Origin: Streptomyces dysideae
Lineage (GTDB): Bacteria > Actinomycetota > Actinomycetes > Streptomycetales > Streptomycetaceae
DNA length: 64,000 bases
Direction of reading: 5' to 3'
Assembly: GCF_001514305.1 (NCBI RefSeq)
Contig: NZ_KQ949076.1
Location: 602,140-666,139, forward strand
In this document: positions 44,849-53,878 of the stretch, in pieces
How positions within the stretch are numbered: the stretch's first letter is position 1
Layout of the letters: the number at the start of each line of letters is the position of its first letter
Translations under genes and position numbers: made by a program
The notes under the pieces: model-generated
What the model was told of the DNA's origin: nothing
Database searches by the model: none
What the model saw: the letters and a program-made list of their open reading frames with translations, nothing else

Positions 44849-45748
44849 TCAGGTCAGGGCTTCGGCGATCTGGTCAGTGATGTCCACGAGCCAACCAGGA
44901 TCTCCGTTTTGGCGACCCCATTGCGCGGACATCACTGCACGCGCCTGGGCCCAACGAGAGACGCGCTCTCGGTCGAGTTCGGCGGTTTCGGAGAAGATGT
45001 CGAGGCGACGCAGCAGCGCCGTCTTCAGATCATCGGCGGCTAGCAGATCATCGAAGTGGCCGCGGAGTAGCTTGATGGCGTCGTAAGCCGGATCGCCGAC
45101 GTACCCCTTAGGATCGATCGCCAGCCAGGGCTCCCGCTCGGCCCGCAGCACATTGGCATAGTGCAGGTCGCCGTGGACGAGCGTATCCGGCTGGTCGGGG
45201 CCAAGCTCCTTCACAGTCGAGAGCGCTGCGTCGACTACCCGCTGCGGCAGAGGATAGGCCAACTCCGCTGCTGCCTCGCGGATTTCATCAAGCCACCACT
45301 GCTCAGCGTGGTCGCGCAGCCGTGGCAGGCGCGGAGGAGCTGGCACAGCCAATCGACGGACGAGGCGGCCTGCGGCGGCCACCGCCTCGTCAACGTCATC
45401 GAGATCGGCAAGGCTGGTCTGTTCTGCCTTCTCCAGCACCATGGCGAAGTTCGAGTCGTCACGCTCGTGCAGCAGCACGGCTCCACGTCCACCCCACCAG
45501 GCAAGGGCGTGGGGCTCATGGACAAGGCCGGGGTGCGGATGCGAGATCTTCAAGACTCCGGGGTCGCCATGGCGCAGCACGGGGACTACGAGCCCGACCT
45601 GCCCGTGCATTGCTGTAGCAGTCGGTGTGCAGCTCCAACGCTCGAGTAGCTCATCAACCAGGACGGGCAGGGACGCGAGCCAAGTCCTGCTGCCTTCGCC
45701 CTCCCGATCGATTGTTCTGCTTGCGAAGTCATCCGGTATCTCGATCAT
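44849..45748 (-). CDS. Aminoglycoside phosphotransferase-type kinase (streptomycin 6-kinase-like)
   Basis: A 299-residue protein. The catalytic loop VHGDLHYANVL with HGDxxxxN and AIDPKGYVGDPAYDAIKLL are signatures of the APH(6)/hydroxyurea-resistance type (StrA/AphD-like). It likely phosphorylates a small hydroxylated compound; streptomycin resistance would be a guess. It is on the same strand as the acyltransferase upstream (45811-46254), 60 bp apart. Confidence 0.85.
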   Translation of the reverse strand: MIEIPDDFASRTIDREGEGSRTWLASLPVLVDELLERWSCTPTATAMHGQVGLVVPVLRHGDPGVLKISHPHPGLVHEPHALAWWGGRGAVLLHERDDSNFAMVLEKAEQTSLADLDDVDEAVAAAGRLVRRLAVPAPPRLPRLRDHAEQWWLDEIREAAAELAYPLPQRVVDAALSTVKELGPDQPDTLVHGDLHYANVLRAEREPWLAIDPKGYVGDPAYDAIKLLRGHFDDLLAADDLKTALLRRLDIFSETAELDRERVSRWAQARAVMSAQWGRQNGDPGWLVDITDQIAEALT

Positions 45749-45810
45749 CCAGCACCCTTGGCGGCCTGCCCCCTCCGCTCTGTCCGTCGTCCTCATGCGG
45801 AACGGGCCAG

Positions 45811-46254
45811 CTAGATCGTCTTCTCTCGCACGACCTGGGCAGGTACGCCGACCACTGTGGCCCCGGCCGGGACATCATGGGTTACGACAGCTCCGGCTCC
45901 GATGTTCGCCCCTTGCCCTATGTGGAGGCTCTTCTCGAACGGAGTGATCACCACGGCGTTCGCCCCGATCATGACATCGTCTCCGACGATGATGCGGTGT
46001 GGTGATCCTGCCGGGGCACGAACTGACAGCGTGACGTTCTGCCAGATACGTACCCGCCGGCCGATCGTCACGTTGTCGTGGACGACCGTTCCGAGGCCGT
46101 GGTGGCCGAGATACACGTCGGGGCTAACGTCTCCGCCAGCAGCAAGCGAGTTGTGGTAGAGGAACGAGTTGAGTTGCTTGACGCGCTTGGCGAGCCAACG
46201 GTGCTCTCGCTTGCGTAGTGCGATCGCCCACATCCACAGCCGTTCAGGGCTCAC
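45811..46254 (-). CDS. Serine-acetyltransferase-like hexapeptide-repeat acyltransferase
   Basis: A 147-residue left-handed beta-helix protein. GHHGLGTVVHDNVTIG has the catalytic His found in serine acetyltransferases, followed by repeats VGDDVMIGANAVVI, IGQGANIGAGAVVT and VPAGATVVGVPAQVV. It lacks the long N-terminal helical domain of CysE, so it is a short SAT-like or sugar/amine O-acetyltransferase. Possibly co-transcribed with the kinase downstream. Confidence 0.83.
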   Translation of the reverse strand: MSPERLWMWAIALRKREHRWLAKRVKQLNSFLYHNSLAAGGDVSPDVYLGHHGLGTVVHDNVTIGRRVRIWQNVTLSVRAPAGSPHRIIVGDDVMIGANAVVITPFEKSLHIGQGANIGAGAVVTHDVPAGATVVGVPAQVVREKTI

Positions 46255-46590
46255 GGTCGATGCTCCTCTTGCCTACGTTGAAGTCGTCGTATGGGTAGGT
46301 TCGTCGGCCGCGGTCAGTTTTCCGCTGCTGTTCATCGGGGCCCAGGCGCCGGCCCGGAATTCGTGTACATTCCGAGCGACGATCCGCGAGCCATGCGATC
46401 TCGCATTGATTTCCGCCTCCGATCAGAGTGGATTCCTTTGGAAGCACGGAGGTTGAGCGTCCGCAGGCTCGCTAGGCTTGATCGAACGTGACGCCGATCC
46501 ACACTCCGAAGGAGCGGTCTCACGCGGGTATGAGGTCGTGCAAGAGTCTGATCCGCGCGACAGCGTACGACCGCACCTCGGCACTGGAGC

Positions 46591-46604
46591 ATCACTCCCG
46601 TGAT
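46591..46604. promoter_or_regulatory. Dyad ATCAC-TCCC-GTGAT
   Basis: 5-4-5 dyad in the divergent region, 337 bp from the acyltransferase start and about 440 bp from the double-HTH gene. Same core as at 20476 and 50845. Confidence 0.55.
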
Positions 46605-46795
46605 ACGGCCATTGCCGCGCTACATACCCCGCGCCATGTGGCGCGTCTCTGTCGGTGGCGTCGAGGTCAAGGTGCCGCACCGTTCCGCAGGCCACGAGCG
46701 TGCGGTGCGCGAATGATCGGCGTGAGGCCGTCAGTCAGGTCTCGAATTTCTTCGAGTGGGGCACACGGCCTCAACTGTTCGTTCTGGAACGGATA

Positions 46796-46823
46796 TCACG
46801 CCCGTGATATCACCTGCGGAATA
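46796..46823. promoter_or_regulatory. Tandem site ATCAC-N4-GTGAT-ATCAC-N4-GGAAT
   Basis: The first dyad is extended to GATATCAC-GCCC-GTGATATC (46793-46812), a perfect 8-bp-arm palindrome. The second unit follows with no gap. It lies 222 bp upstream of the double-HTH gene at 47045. Same layout as 53188-53215. Confidence 0.65.
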
Positions 46824-47044
46824 TACGTAGAGGGCATTTGACGGGACAGTTCTGTGGTCAGCCGCCACCGATCGTGCGAGACCCACGGTCGCGGGCGTAC
46901 GACTTCGTCCAAGGGGGCCAGCGGCCTCACGCAGGCGGCACCAACTGCGCGGGCCGTGTCGCTTGCGCGGATTCAGCTACACGCGCCCGCGCAGCCATCC
47001 CCCATCAATTCCGAGTGCACGCGAATCGAAAGGACAGTCGAGCA

Positions 47045-47536
47045 GTGTCGGCCCAGCCTCGCGTAACGCCTCGAGCCCTCACTCCTGCTCAGGTGCGGGT
47101 AGCTCGCAAGATCGCTGGCGGCATGGACACCGCTCAAACCGCGTTCGAGTTGGCTATCACACCAGGCACCGTCAACGTGCAGCTGGCGAACATGGGCCGG
47201 AGGCTCGGAGTGAGCGGTCGGGCCGCAATCGTCCATGCCGCCTACGCCGCCAGGCAGATTCCTCGCCCCGAGCGGGAGTCTTTCGACGGTGAGTTCACTG
47301 AGATCGAGATTCAGACGTGGAACCTCATCGCGTCAGGGGCAACGGTGCAACGCATCGCTGACGTATTCCGAGTCTCGCGCGCTACCGCTCGCATGCGGAT
47401 CAGGTGCTTGCGACGCCGGCTGAAGGCTTCCAGCGACGCGCACCTGGTGACGCTGGGCTGGCGATACGGGGTGGCCGATGAATCGCTCATGGACACAGGT
47501 TCTGAGATGACGATCGCAGTCGCACGAAGTGTATGA
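47045..47536 (+). CDS. Double LuxR-type HTH regulator, paralogue A
   Basis: A 163-residue protein without receiver or ligand domain. The first HTH is LTPAQVRVARKIAGGMDTAQ with PGTVNVQLANMGRRLGVSGR; the second FTEIEIQTWNLIASGATVQR with VSRATARMRIRCLRRRL. Both resemble LuxR/sigma-4-type DNA-binding helices. The ending HLVTLGWRYGVADESL is shared with the paralogue at 57957. GTG at 47045 is preceded by AAAGGA. A tandem operator-like site lies upstream, so it may be part of the regional regulatory circuit. Confidence 0.75.
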   Translation: MSAQPRVTPRALTPAQVRVARKIAGGMDTAQTAFELAITPGTVNVQLANMGRRLGVSGRAAIVHAAYAARQIPRPERESFDGEFTEIEIQTWNLIASGATVQRIADVFRVSRATARMRIRCLRRRLKASSDAHLVTLGWRYGVADESLMDTGSEMTIAVARSV

Positions 47537-47715
47537 CGTGTCGCCGCTAGGAATCCGCGGTAGTCCTCGGTCACCGCTCGGATCTTTAGCCTCAGGCAGG
47601 CCCCACCACTGCATCGACATCTTCGAAGGCGCCTGCGGCGGGGCTTCACTCGAAGCCGGGCACGCGAAGCTCTGACCTAAACTGCCCATCAACGGGCCGA
47701 TGAAGGGACGCAGCC

Positions 47716-48213
47716 GTGCCTCAGCCGAACGCCGACGACCAGCCCAAAGCCCTCAAGCCCGCCCTCGAATCCATGACAGTGCTGGTCGCCGCCGTCATCG
47801 TCCACGACAAGGCCACCAACCGCGTCGTCCTCCTCCAGCGCAGCCAGAACGCCAAATTCGCCCAGGGCATGTGGCACCTCCCCGTCGGCAAGAGCGAACC
47901 CGGCGAACCCATCACAGAAACCGCCGTACGAGAGCTGTACGAAGAGACCGGCCTCACCGTGAAGCCCGAGGCCCTCAAGGTCGCCCACATCATCCACGGC
48001 GCCTGGGGCGTCGAAGCCCCCAACGGCTTCCTCACCGTGGTCTTCGCCACCCACGAATGGACCGGCGAACCCGAAAACCGCGAACCCCGCAAGCACGACC
48101 AGGTCTGCTGGGTCGATGTCGAAGCAGTCCCCAAGGAATTCTTGGACACCACTGTCAGAGCCGTCCACCGTTACTTTGAGGACGGTCCACAAGTGTCCCT
48201 CGACGGCTGGTGA
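47716..48213 (+). CDS. Nudix hydrolase
   Basis: A 165-residue protein with a complete Nudix box: G at the start of GKSEPGEPITETAVRELYEE, then TGL, giving GX5EX7REUXEEXGU. Sequence around it (MWHLPVGKSEPGE, VLLQRSQN) is typical of MutT-like NTP or nucleotide-sugar pyrophosphatases. GTG at 47716 is used. Unlike the protein at 29837, the catalytic residues are intact. Confidence 0.88.
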   Translation: MPQPNADDQPKALKPALESMTVLVAAVIVHDKATNRVVLLQRSQNAKFAQGMWHLPVGKSEPGEPITETAVRELYEETGLTVKPEALKVAHIIHGAWGVEAPNGFLTVVFATHEWTGEPENREPRKHDQVCWVDVEAVPKEFLDTTVRAVHRYFEDGPQVSLDGW

Positions 48214-48438
48214 GACCACGCTGCCCCAGTTCCGAAGGAGCTTCCCGGTCCTGGTGAGGAATTTGTCAGCTCGGCCGGCTGGCAGCACAGTCGGGCGCAC
48301 GCTCGACGTCGAGGACGAGGCCATCAGGTGTCGGCACTTCGTCCGCTGGACTGGCCTGCTCACGCGCTCGTCGGGTCGCCGAGCCTCGATGACCGAGCCG
48401 AACTCAGTCTCCATCCTTCGTTCCGACGGCTAAGCGTC

Positions 48439-49314
48439 TCAGGCAGCACCCCATTGGGCTTGGCCATCGGAATTTCTGAGGGTCTCAAAGCGGTGGGACA
48501 ACTGCCGGCCGGCACCAGCGTCCCCTTGATCCGCACGTCGAATGAAGGAACCGAGGGTGTGGAGATCCCGGATCTCACAGAGAACGGGCAGACCAGGCCA
48601 CTGCCTGATGTCGTAGCCGTACCGAAGGCTGAAATCATCGAGCTCTGCACTGGTCCGTCCGAAACGGACTCCTTGGAAGGTATTGGCTAGGTCGAGCTCG
48701 CGGGGGCCGACGGCTGCTTCGTCCCAATCACCGAGCCTGACGTCTTGTTCGTCCCAGAGGGTGTTTCCTGGATACGCGTCACCATGGATGTGTCCCTGGC
48801 CCAGAGGGAACTCCAACTTCCCGTAAGTATCCAGCAGCTCCTCGCGCCGGGCAGCCAGCCACTCGCGCTCGGACGGCTCCAGGTAGGTACTGGAATCCAC
48901 AGCACTCTTGAGAGACGTGAGCGGCTGGTACTGGGGCAGGGACACCGGCGGCGGTGGCAAGGCGTGGAGGGCTCGCAGTAGATCGCCAAGCCTTCCCGCC
49001 GACGGCGCTCCACGCTGAGGTTGCGGGTAGTGCCGCCAGAACGTGACGACATACGGGGCGCATGCCACTGGTTGCGGAACGTCCACAGGCTCCGTCGCCG
49101 GGAAGTCGTTGGCGACGAGCCAGCGAGTGAGGGACACGGCAGTTTCGAGCTGCCGTTGTTGCGAGTCGGAGCTGACGCGAACGACGACGCCGTCATCGGC
49201 CAGCAGGAAAACGGACGTGGCGTGATGGTGGAGTTGAGTGAGGGATCGGTCTGCCAATCCGGACGCCCGGCAGGCGAGGCGGGCGGCCGACTCAGGTGAG
49301 ACCGTCAATGTCAT
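48439..49314 (-). CDS. APH-fold phosphotransferase coupled to an XRE regulator
   Basis: A 291-residue kinase-fold protein. The catalytic loop is HIHGDAYPGNTLWDEQDV with HGD and N, and GDWDEAAVGPRELDLA as the metal site. It has an N-terminal LLADDGVVVRVSSD lobe. The start overlaps the stop of the zinc-ribbon regulator by 4 bp, so regulator and kinase are made together. Substrate unknown. Confidence 0.85.
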   Translation of the reverse strand: MTLTVSPESAARLACRASGLADRSLTQLHHHATSVFLLADDGVVVRVSSDSQQRQLETAVSLTRWLVANDFPATEPVDVPQPVACAPYVVTFWRHYPQPQRGAPSAGRLGDLLRALHALPPPPVSLPQYQPLTSLKSAVDSSTYLEPSEREWLAARREELLDTYGKLEFPLGQGHIHGDAYPGNTLWDEQDVRLGDWDEAAVGPRELDLANTFQGVRFGRTSAELDDFSLRYGYDIRQWPGLPVLCEIRDLHTLGSFIRRADQGDAGAGRQLSHRFETLRNSDGQAQWGAA

Positions 49315-50786
49315 GGAGTAAGGGCCTTCGCTGGGGTGTCGATCGCCTTATAGCCGCGGGTTGCGTCCGCTAGCTCGCGGGCGAGCCGGCTACGGGTGAG
49401 CCGCGGTTCTTCCAGAAGCCTAGCTACTCCCTCCATGGCGTCGCCTAGCTGCCGGATACGACGGTTCGCCGGAAGCTCCAGGAGGGGCTGGAGCTGCTCG
49501 CCGGCACCCTCGATCTCCCCGGCAACGATACGCGCTGTCACGATGTCCAGGCGGGCCAAAGCCTCGTCACCGTACGACCGGTGTTCCCTCGGCCCGCTCT
49601 CGTACAACTCGATCGCTGCGGTGGCATGCTTTTCGGCCCGCTGATGCTCGCCGAGCAGGGCGAAGGTTCCGCCCATGTAGTACTCCTGCTTCGCTTCGGG
49701 GAAGGTGAGAAGTCCCCCAAACCGGGTCAGGGCGTCCGGGGCCGCCTTCTGCTCGCGGGCACGCTGGAGCTCCTGAAGAGCGGCCATGGCCGTACCGCGA
49801 TCTCCGATTCGCGCTGCTGCTCTCGCTTCAATCGCGGCAATTCGGATCCGAGTCTCACCGCCGGGCGCAAGCCGGATCGCCTGTCGCGTGTAGTCGAGAG
49901 CCGTTTGCCGGTGGGTCGACCACTCGGCGATCAGGGCGGCCGTGCCCTTCACCCAAGCCCGTAGGTCGTTGTTGTCCGCCTGCTCGGCAAACGTCCAAGC
50001 TGCCTGGAGCTGCGCGACCGCCGCATCTTCATCACCGAGGTTCTGTGAAGCGTGGCCGAGCAGGAGGCAACTCGTACCAGCGAGGAGGAGTAGTTCGCTG
50101 GTCTGGCCCAACGGTTGGTGGCCGCTGAGCAGGAAAAGAAGGCGGTCTCGGGTTGCGACGAGGTCGGTGAAGACCTGGTGCAGTGGAGCGTGAACGTAGT
50201 CGACCGCGATGTGGGCGAGCGCGGACTCAAGTCGCTCAAGTTCCACATCGCTCACGTTGCTCTTCGTGATCTCGTCGGTGAATTGCAGCGACTGCGCAGC
50301 AGCCCGCGCTGCCAACTCGTTCAAGTTCGTGGTGTCGCTTTCCGCTGGCCAAATGCCGTCACGGCCATGCCCGAGCTGCGACGCGTGGGCTGGTGTGGAG
50401 AGCGCTGAGTGCCCACGAAAAGGTGGTCCCAGCAGAGCGTCCGGTGCTCCGACGCCCTGCAAGAATCGTGCGGCCTTATCGATGTTCGTCAAGCGGCGAT
50501 TCCCGGCTTCCAGCATCGACAGAAAGCCCTGGCTCAACCCGGTCATGAACGCCATGTCGTCCTGCCGGAGACCTGCCTTGTCGCGAATGAGGCGGCTCGC
50601 ACGACCGAAGTCACAGGCGGTGATGGCTGATTGGACGTCGAGGTCCAGCCAGACCGTGTCTGGGACGTGAGGTACAGGGTGGGCGCCGAGCCGTTTTCCG
50701 CGTGCGCACGCGGCGCACCGGTCCTCCAGGTTGTACTGGCTCAATCGGCACCCGCAACCGGCACAAGCCCGAGCGTGCTTTCGCAT
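49311..50786 (-). CDS. Zinc-ribbon XRE regulator with TPR domain (paralogue 4 of 5)
   Basis: About 491 residues. Zinc ribbon CAGCGCRLSQYNLEDRCAAC near the N terminus, HTH RQDDMAFMTGLSQGFLSML followed by NRRLTNIDKAARFL, then a long helical TPR-like region (residues about 150-490) with pairs of Ala-rich helices. ATG at 50786 is chosen; the operator-like dyad at 50845-50858 lies 59 bp upstream, which a longer start at 50849 would overlap. It overlaps the APH gene downstream. Confidence 0.85.
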   Translation of the reverse strand: MRKHARACAGCGCRLSQYNLEDRCAACARGKRLGAHPVPHVPDTVWLDLDVQSAITACDFGRASRLIRDKAGLRQDDMAFMTGLSQGFLSMLEAGNRRLTNIDKAARFLQGVGAPDALLGPPFRGHSALSTPAHASQLGHGRDGIWPAESDTTNLNELAARAAAQSLQFTDEITKSNVSDVELERLESALAHIAVDYVHAPLHQVFTDLVATRDRLLFLLSGHQPLGQTSELLLLAGTSCLLLGHASQNLGDEDAAVAQLQAAWTFAEQADNNDLRAWVKGTAALIAEWSTHRQTALDYTRQAIRLAPGGETRIRIAAIEARAAARIGDRGTAMAALQELQRAREQKAAPDALTRFGGLLTFPEAKQEYYMGGTFALLGEHQRAEKHATAAIELYESGPREHRSYGDEALARLDIVTARIVAGEIEGAGEQLQPLLELPANRRIRQLGDAMEGVARLLEEPRLTRSRLARELADATRGYKAIDTPAKALTP

Positions 50787-50844
50787 GGCACCCCCGTTTC
50801 TCATCTGCGCGCGCCAGCGTAAGTGCGGACATGGTCGTGCCCGT

Positions 50845-50858
50845 ATCACGGAAGTGAT
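50845..50858. promoter_or_regulatory. Dyad ATCAC-GGAA-GTGAT within a 24-bp perfect palindrome
   Basis: CCCGTATCAC-GGAA-GTGATACGGG (50840-50863) has perfect 10-bp arms. It lies 59 bp upstream of the zinc-ribbon regulator's ATG and is a strong candidate for autoregulation. Confidence 0.7.
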
Positions 50859-50887
50859 ACGGGCAGCCAGAGGAACTTCAGTTCGCC

Positions 50888-51616
50888 TCAGATGCGTTCG
50901 ACGGTGACTGCTGTAATCGCGTCAAGGAGCCGCGGTACGTCTTCGAGGCTCTCGAGGACGACATCAGCTCCGGCCGACGCCAGCTCGTCGGCTGAGGTCT
51001 TCCCGGAGGCGACCCCGATCACGGGAGCGCCTCCCTCAAGTCCCGTGCGGACGTCTTCGAGGGAGTCGCCGATGATGACCGTGTTGGAGCGGGTGAAAGC
51101 CGCCCCGTGTTTGGCCTGAGCGCGCTTCTGCGCGACGCCAACGAGGGCCGGACGGTGGTCGTTGTCGGAGGAGTATCCGCCGATCTCTGTGTCCAGGAAC
51201 TCGTCCAGGCGGAACGCTTCGAGCTTCAGAAGCGCGTTGGGTCTCAGGTTTCCCGTGACGACGGTCGAGACGCGCCTCGGCTGTGCCTGCACCGCCTTGA
51301 GAGCGGCCAGGGCGCCGGGAAGCAGGAGGCCTTGCTCGCGTAGATCTTCCGTGTGGGCGGCGAGGCGCTGTGGCAGGAGTTCCACCATCCTCGGCTGCAA
51401 GTGGGGCACGTCCGCCTCGGAGACGCCGTTGTCCAGGAGCAGGGATCGGATCGCGAGGGGCATGGTGACGCCGGTTCCCCGAGCCGGAAGTCGCTCTGCT
51501 GGGCGCCCGACGATCTCAGCGAAGGTCTCTCGGTAGACCTGCCGGTCGACGTCACCGACGTACAGCAGAGTGCGGTCGATGTCCCACAGCACGAGGATCT
51601 GCTGGGCGTCGCTCAA
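50888..51616 (-). CDS. HAD-family phosphatase coupled to an XRE regulator
   Basis: A 242-residue protein. Nucleophile motif VLWDIDRTLL, motif II VVTGNL, motif III region with Lys (ALLKLEAF), motif IV IIGDSLEDVRTG: phosphoglycolate-phosphatase-like. TTG at 51616 overlaps the stop of the zinc-ribbon regulator (TTGA), which decides the start. Substrate unknown. Confidence 0.87.
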   Translation of the reverse strand: MSDAQQILVLWDIDRTLLYVGDVDRQVYRETFAEIVGRPAERLPARGTGVTMPLAIRSLLLDNGVSEADVPHLQPRMVELLPQRLAAHTEDLREQGLLLPGALAALKAVQAQPRRVSTVVTGNLRPNALLKLEAFRLDEFLDTEIGGYSSDNDHRPALVGVAQKRAQAKHGAAFTRSNTVIIGDSLEDVRTGLEGGAPVIGVASGKTSADELASAGADVVLESLEDVPRLLDAITAVTVERI

Positions 51617-53130
51617 GTTCGGCTCCCTGTCGCCACCATTGCGGCACGTCGCTCCAGTACCTCTTGAGCGTACGCGTTGTGGGCAACCGGCTGGAGTTCG
51701 CGAATCATGCTCGTGACGTGGTTGTCGAATCGAGCCGACTGAAGGGTTTCCGCCAGGTCGAGGACCTCGTGTGCCGTAGCGCACCCGGCTTCAAGATCGC
51801 CTTGCGCGATATGCGCGGTTGCGGCACGTGAGAGGAACAGACCCCTGGTTCGGTGGTCTCCTGAGTTGAGGGCCTGCCGTGCTTTGGTGAAGCTGGCGAC
51901 GGCGCTGCGCGGATCGCCCAGGTCGAGGTAGCAACTGCCGGCCTGTCCGTGGATCTCCCCCTCGTTGATCCAGTACAGCCAGTGCGGATCGTGCTCGGAG
52001 CGCCCCTGGGCGCAGAGTTCGGCGGCTTGCCCGAGCGCGGTGAGGGAGGCGTGGCGTTCGCCGAGTTTCGCGTGACCGCGGGCTTGTCGGGTCAGCAGCA
52101 TGGCTTCGAGTGCTGGAGTGCCGAGTTTCTTGATCTTGTCGCGGGCCCGGCGTGCCGCGGTGACGGCGTGGTGCGGCGTCCCGGTGGAGTACCCGTGGAT
52201 GGCGATGTAGGACAGGGCGCCGGCGCCGAGCCGGACGTCTTGTGAGGCTTTGGCTGCGCGCAGTGCGGCGTACAGGTAGCCGAGAGGTCGGTCGCGATTG
52301 CCGGAGTCGAAGACGAACCAACCCGTCTGAGTAGCCGTGTCGGCGATGATCGCCGCGAGTCGCCGCCCCGCTGCCTCGTCGTAGGACGTGGAGACCATGA
52401 GGTGCCTGAGGAACTGAAGGTGTCGGTCTCCGAGGCCGGCAACGGTGCCACTGCCGTCGCTCGCGTCCATCGTCCGCAGGCTGTCCGTGGTGCGCTGGAG
52501 ACCATCGAGCAGTTCGTTGGTGAGGCGGCTTCCCCCTACTGCGCGGCCGAGGGGTTCGGCTTCGGCGCTGTCCCATGCGTTCACGAAGGCGGTGAGGGCG
52601 ATGCCGCTTGCGGTGAGGAATCGTCGACGGTCCATCGTGCTGTCTCCTACCGCAGTATCCAGTGCTGCCACCATACGGACCGTTGTCCAGGGCAGAGTTG
52701 GATCGGCGTCACCAGCGAACTGGTCCCGGGGCGGTTGCGACGCGTTGGCTCTGGACTGTGGGAGGGGGAGCGCGACGAGCTCGGCTGGCACATCCAGCCC
52801 CGTCAGGAACTCGACGATCTTGTCGATGTTCGTGAGGCGACGGCTGCCCGCCTCCAGCATGGACAGGAACGCCTGGCTGAGGCCGGTGAGTTGGGCCATG
52901 TCGTCCTGCCGCAGGGAGCCGCGCAGTCGAATCAGGCGGCAGGCCTGGCCGAAGTCCCAAGCGGCGAGCGCGTCGCGAACGTCTGGGTCGAACCAAACGT
53001 ATTCCGGCACGACGGGGAAGTGCTGTTCGGTGCCGCGGGAGCAAGCGCATGCGAAGCACAGGCTGTCAGTGTTGTAGCTGCTCAGTTGGCCACCACAGCG
53101 GTCGCAGCTTCGCAACGGCTGCTGATGCAC
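51613..53130 (-). CDS. Zinc-ribbon XRE regulator with TPR domain (paralogue 5 of 5)
   Basis: A 505-residue protein. Zinc ribbon CDRCGGQLSSYNTDSLCFAC at residues 9-28, HTH LRQDDMAQLTGLSQAFLSML with SRRLTNIDKIVEFLTGLD, a linker MDRRRFLTASGIAL that recalls the twin-arginine-like segment at 21832, and a C-terminal TPR-like domain. A tandem operator-like site lies about 60 bp upstream. Coupled to the HAD gene. Confidence 0.87.
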   Translation of the reverse strand: MHQQPLRSCDRCGGQLSSYNTDSLCFACACSRGTEQHFPVVPEYVWFDPDVRDALAAWDFGQACRLIRLRGSLRQDDMAQLTGLSQAFLSMLEAGSRRLTNIDKIVEFLTGLDVPAELVALPLPQSRANASQPPRDQFAGDADPTLPWTTVRMVAALDTAVGDSTMDRRRFLTASGIALTAFVNAWDSAEAEPLGRAVGGSRLTNELLDGLQRTTDSLRTMDASDGSGTVAGLGDRHLQFLRHLMVSTSYDEAAGRRLAAIIADTATQTGWFVFDSGNRDRPLGYLYAALRAAKASQDVRLGAGALSYIAIHGYSTGTPHHAVTAARRARDKIKKLGTPALEAMLLTRQARGHAKLGERHASLTALGQAAELCAQGRSEHDPHWLYWINEGEIHGQAGSCYLDLGDPRSAVASFTKARQALNSGDHRTRGLFLSRAATAHIAQGDLEAGCATAHEVLDLAETLQSARFDNHVTSMIRELQPVAHNAYAQEVLERRAAMVATGSRT

Positions 53131-53474
53131 GTCAGGCCTCCCCGCGAGTGAGCGTGCGCAACCTCAATTACTCCTGGTGGAGCCGGAATTACACAAGTGA
53201 TATCACCCTCGGAATGTGTGCGCAGGATGTTTTGCCGCCAGGGTTGGAGTCCCGCAGCGCGACGTGGCGACGAACCCACCAAGAGCGTGATCATTCGGTC
53301 CGCCTGCTGCTCGTCGCGCTGCGGGGTACGCGCACCTGTCGCTGATCCCCCTATCGGAGTCCACGTTGTCACCCGCCAGACGACCAAGGTTGGGCCGCGG
53401 CCCGCTTGCCTCCTCCCACGGTCCGCTTCTCGCACCTCACCCGGCAGAAGCGCCGGGCCAGTGGGTGGTGCCCG
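53131..53474. other. Upstream region of the zinc-ribbon regulator, 344 bp
   Basis: Contains the tandem operator-like site at 53188-53215. Otherwise no gene, hairpin or repeat is seen. Confidence 0.5.
53188..53215. promoter_or_regulatory. Tandem site ATTAC-N4-GTGAT-ATCAC-N4-GGAAT
   Basis: Same 28-nt layout as 29614 and 46796, with one mismatch in the first half-site. It starts 58 bp upstream of the regulator's ATG at 53130, where a promoter would be expected. Confidence 0.65.
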
Positions 53475-53669
53475 GTGGCCATTAGCATCTCCGCCGTCGT
53501 GCTCCTGGGCATTCTCGTCTTCATCTTTGTCAAGAAGAGCGGGCTGAATGCGGCGCACGCCATCGTGTGCACTCTCTTCGGGTTCTTTCTGGCGAGTACA
53601 TCGATGGCTCCGAGTATCAACCGCTTCGTCACCAACTTTGCGGACATGGTCGGTCAGATCCGCTTTTAG
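53475..53669 (+). CDS. Small membrane protein resembling those of integrative-element transfer regions
   Basis: A 64-residue protein with an N-terminal membrane helix (SISAVVLLGILVFIFV) and a second hydrophobic segment (AHAIVCTLFGFFLASTSMAP). Short proteins with this FFLAST pattern are common next to TraB/FtsK-like genes in actinomycete integrative plasmids, but no transfer gene is seen here. GTG at 53475 is the inferred start; a longer form from 53406 is possible. Confidence 0.55.
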   Translation: MAISISAVVLLGILVFIFVKKSGLNAAHAIVCTLFGFFLASTSMAPSINRFVTNFADMVGQIRF

Positions 53670-53878
53670 GGCAGCTAGCGCCATAGCCGGAGCAGTCACT
53701 CCCCCTGCCTGAAGGCACACCCTGCCGTTAGCGGCTCAATCCCCCAATTCTTCTGAGGCCCTCTGATGACATGCACGCCCAACTGGAAATCCGCCTCGCA
53801 TCGCGCTGCTCGTGTGCCTCAGAAGAGCAGCGGTGTTCCGCCTTTGGGGCGTCGTCGTTCCCGATTCGAGGGTCCGTG

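Larger units (their letters stand above)
46255..47044. other. Regulatory interval without a supported gene, 790 bp
   Basis: Lower GC than its surroundings. It holds two operator-like dyads at 46591-46604 and 46796-46823. No frame shows convincing coding character. It is probably the promoter and leader region of the double-HTH gene at 47045 and of the acyltransferase on the other strand. Confidence 0.5.

Noticed and set aside
46255..47044. Small genes in the 790-bp interval between the acyltransferase and the double-HTH gene
   Set aside because: Frames of 60-110 codons exist on both strands but run across the dyads, lack ribosome sites and have no conserved-looking segments.
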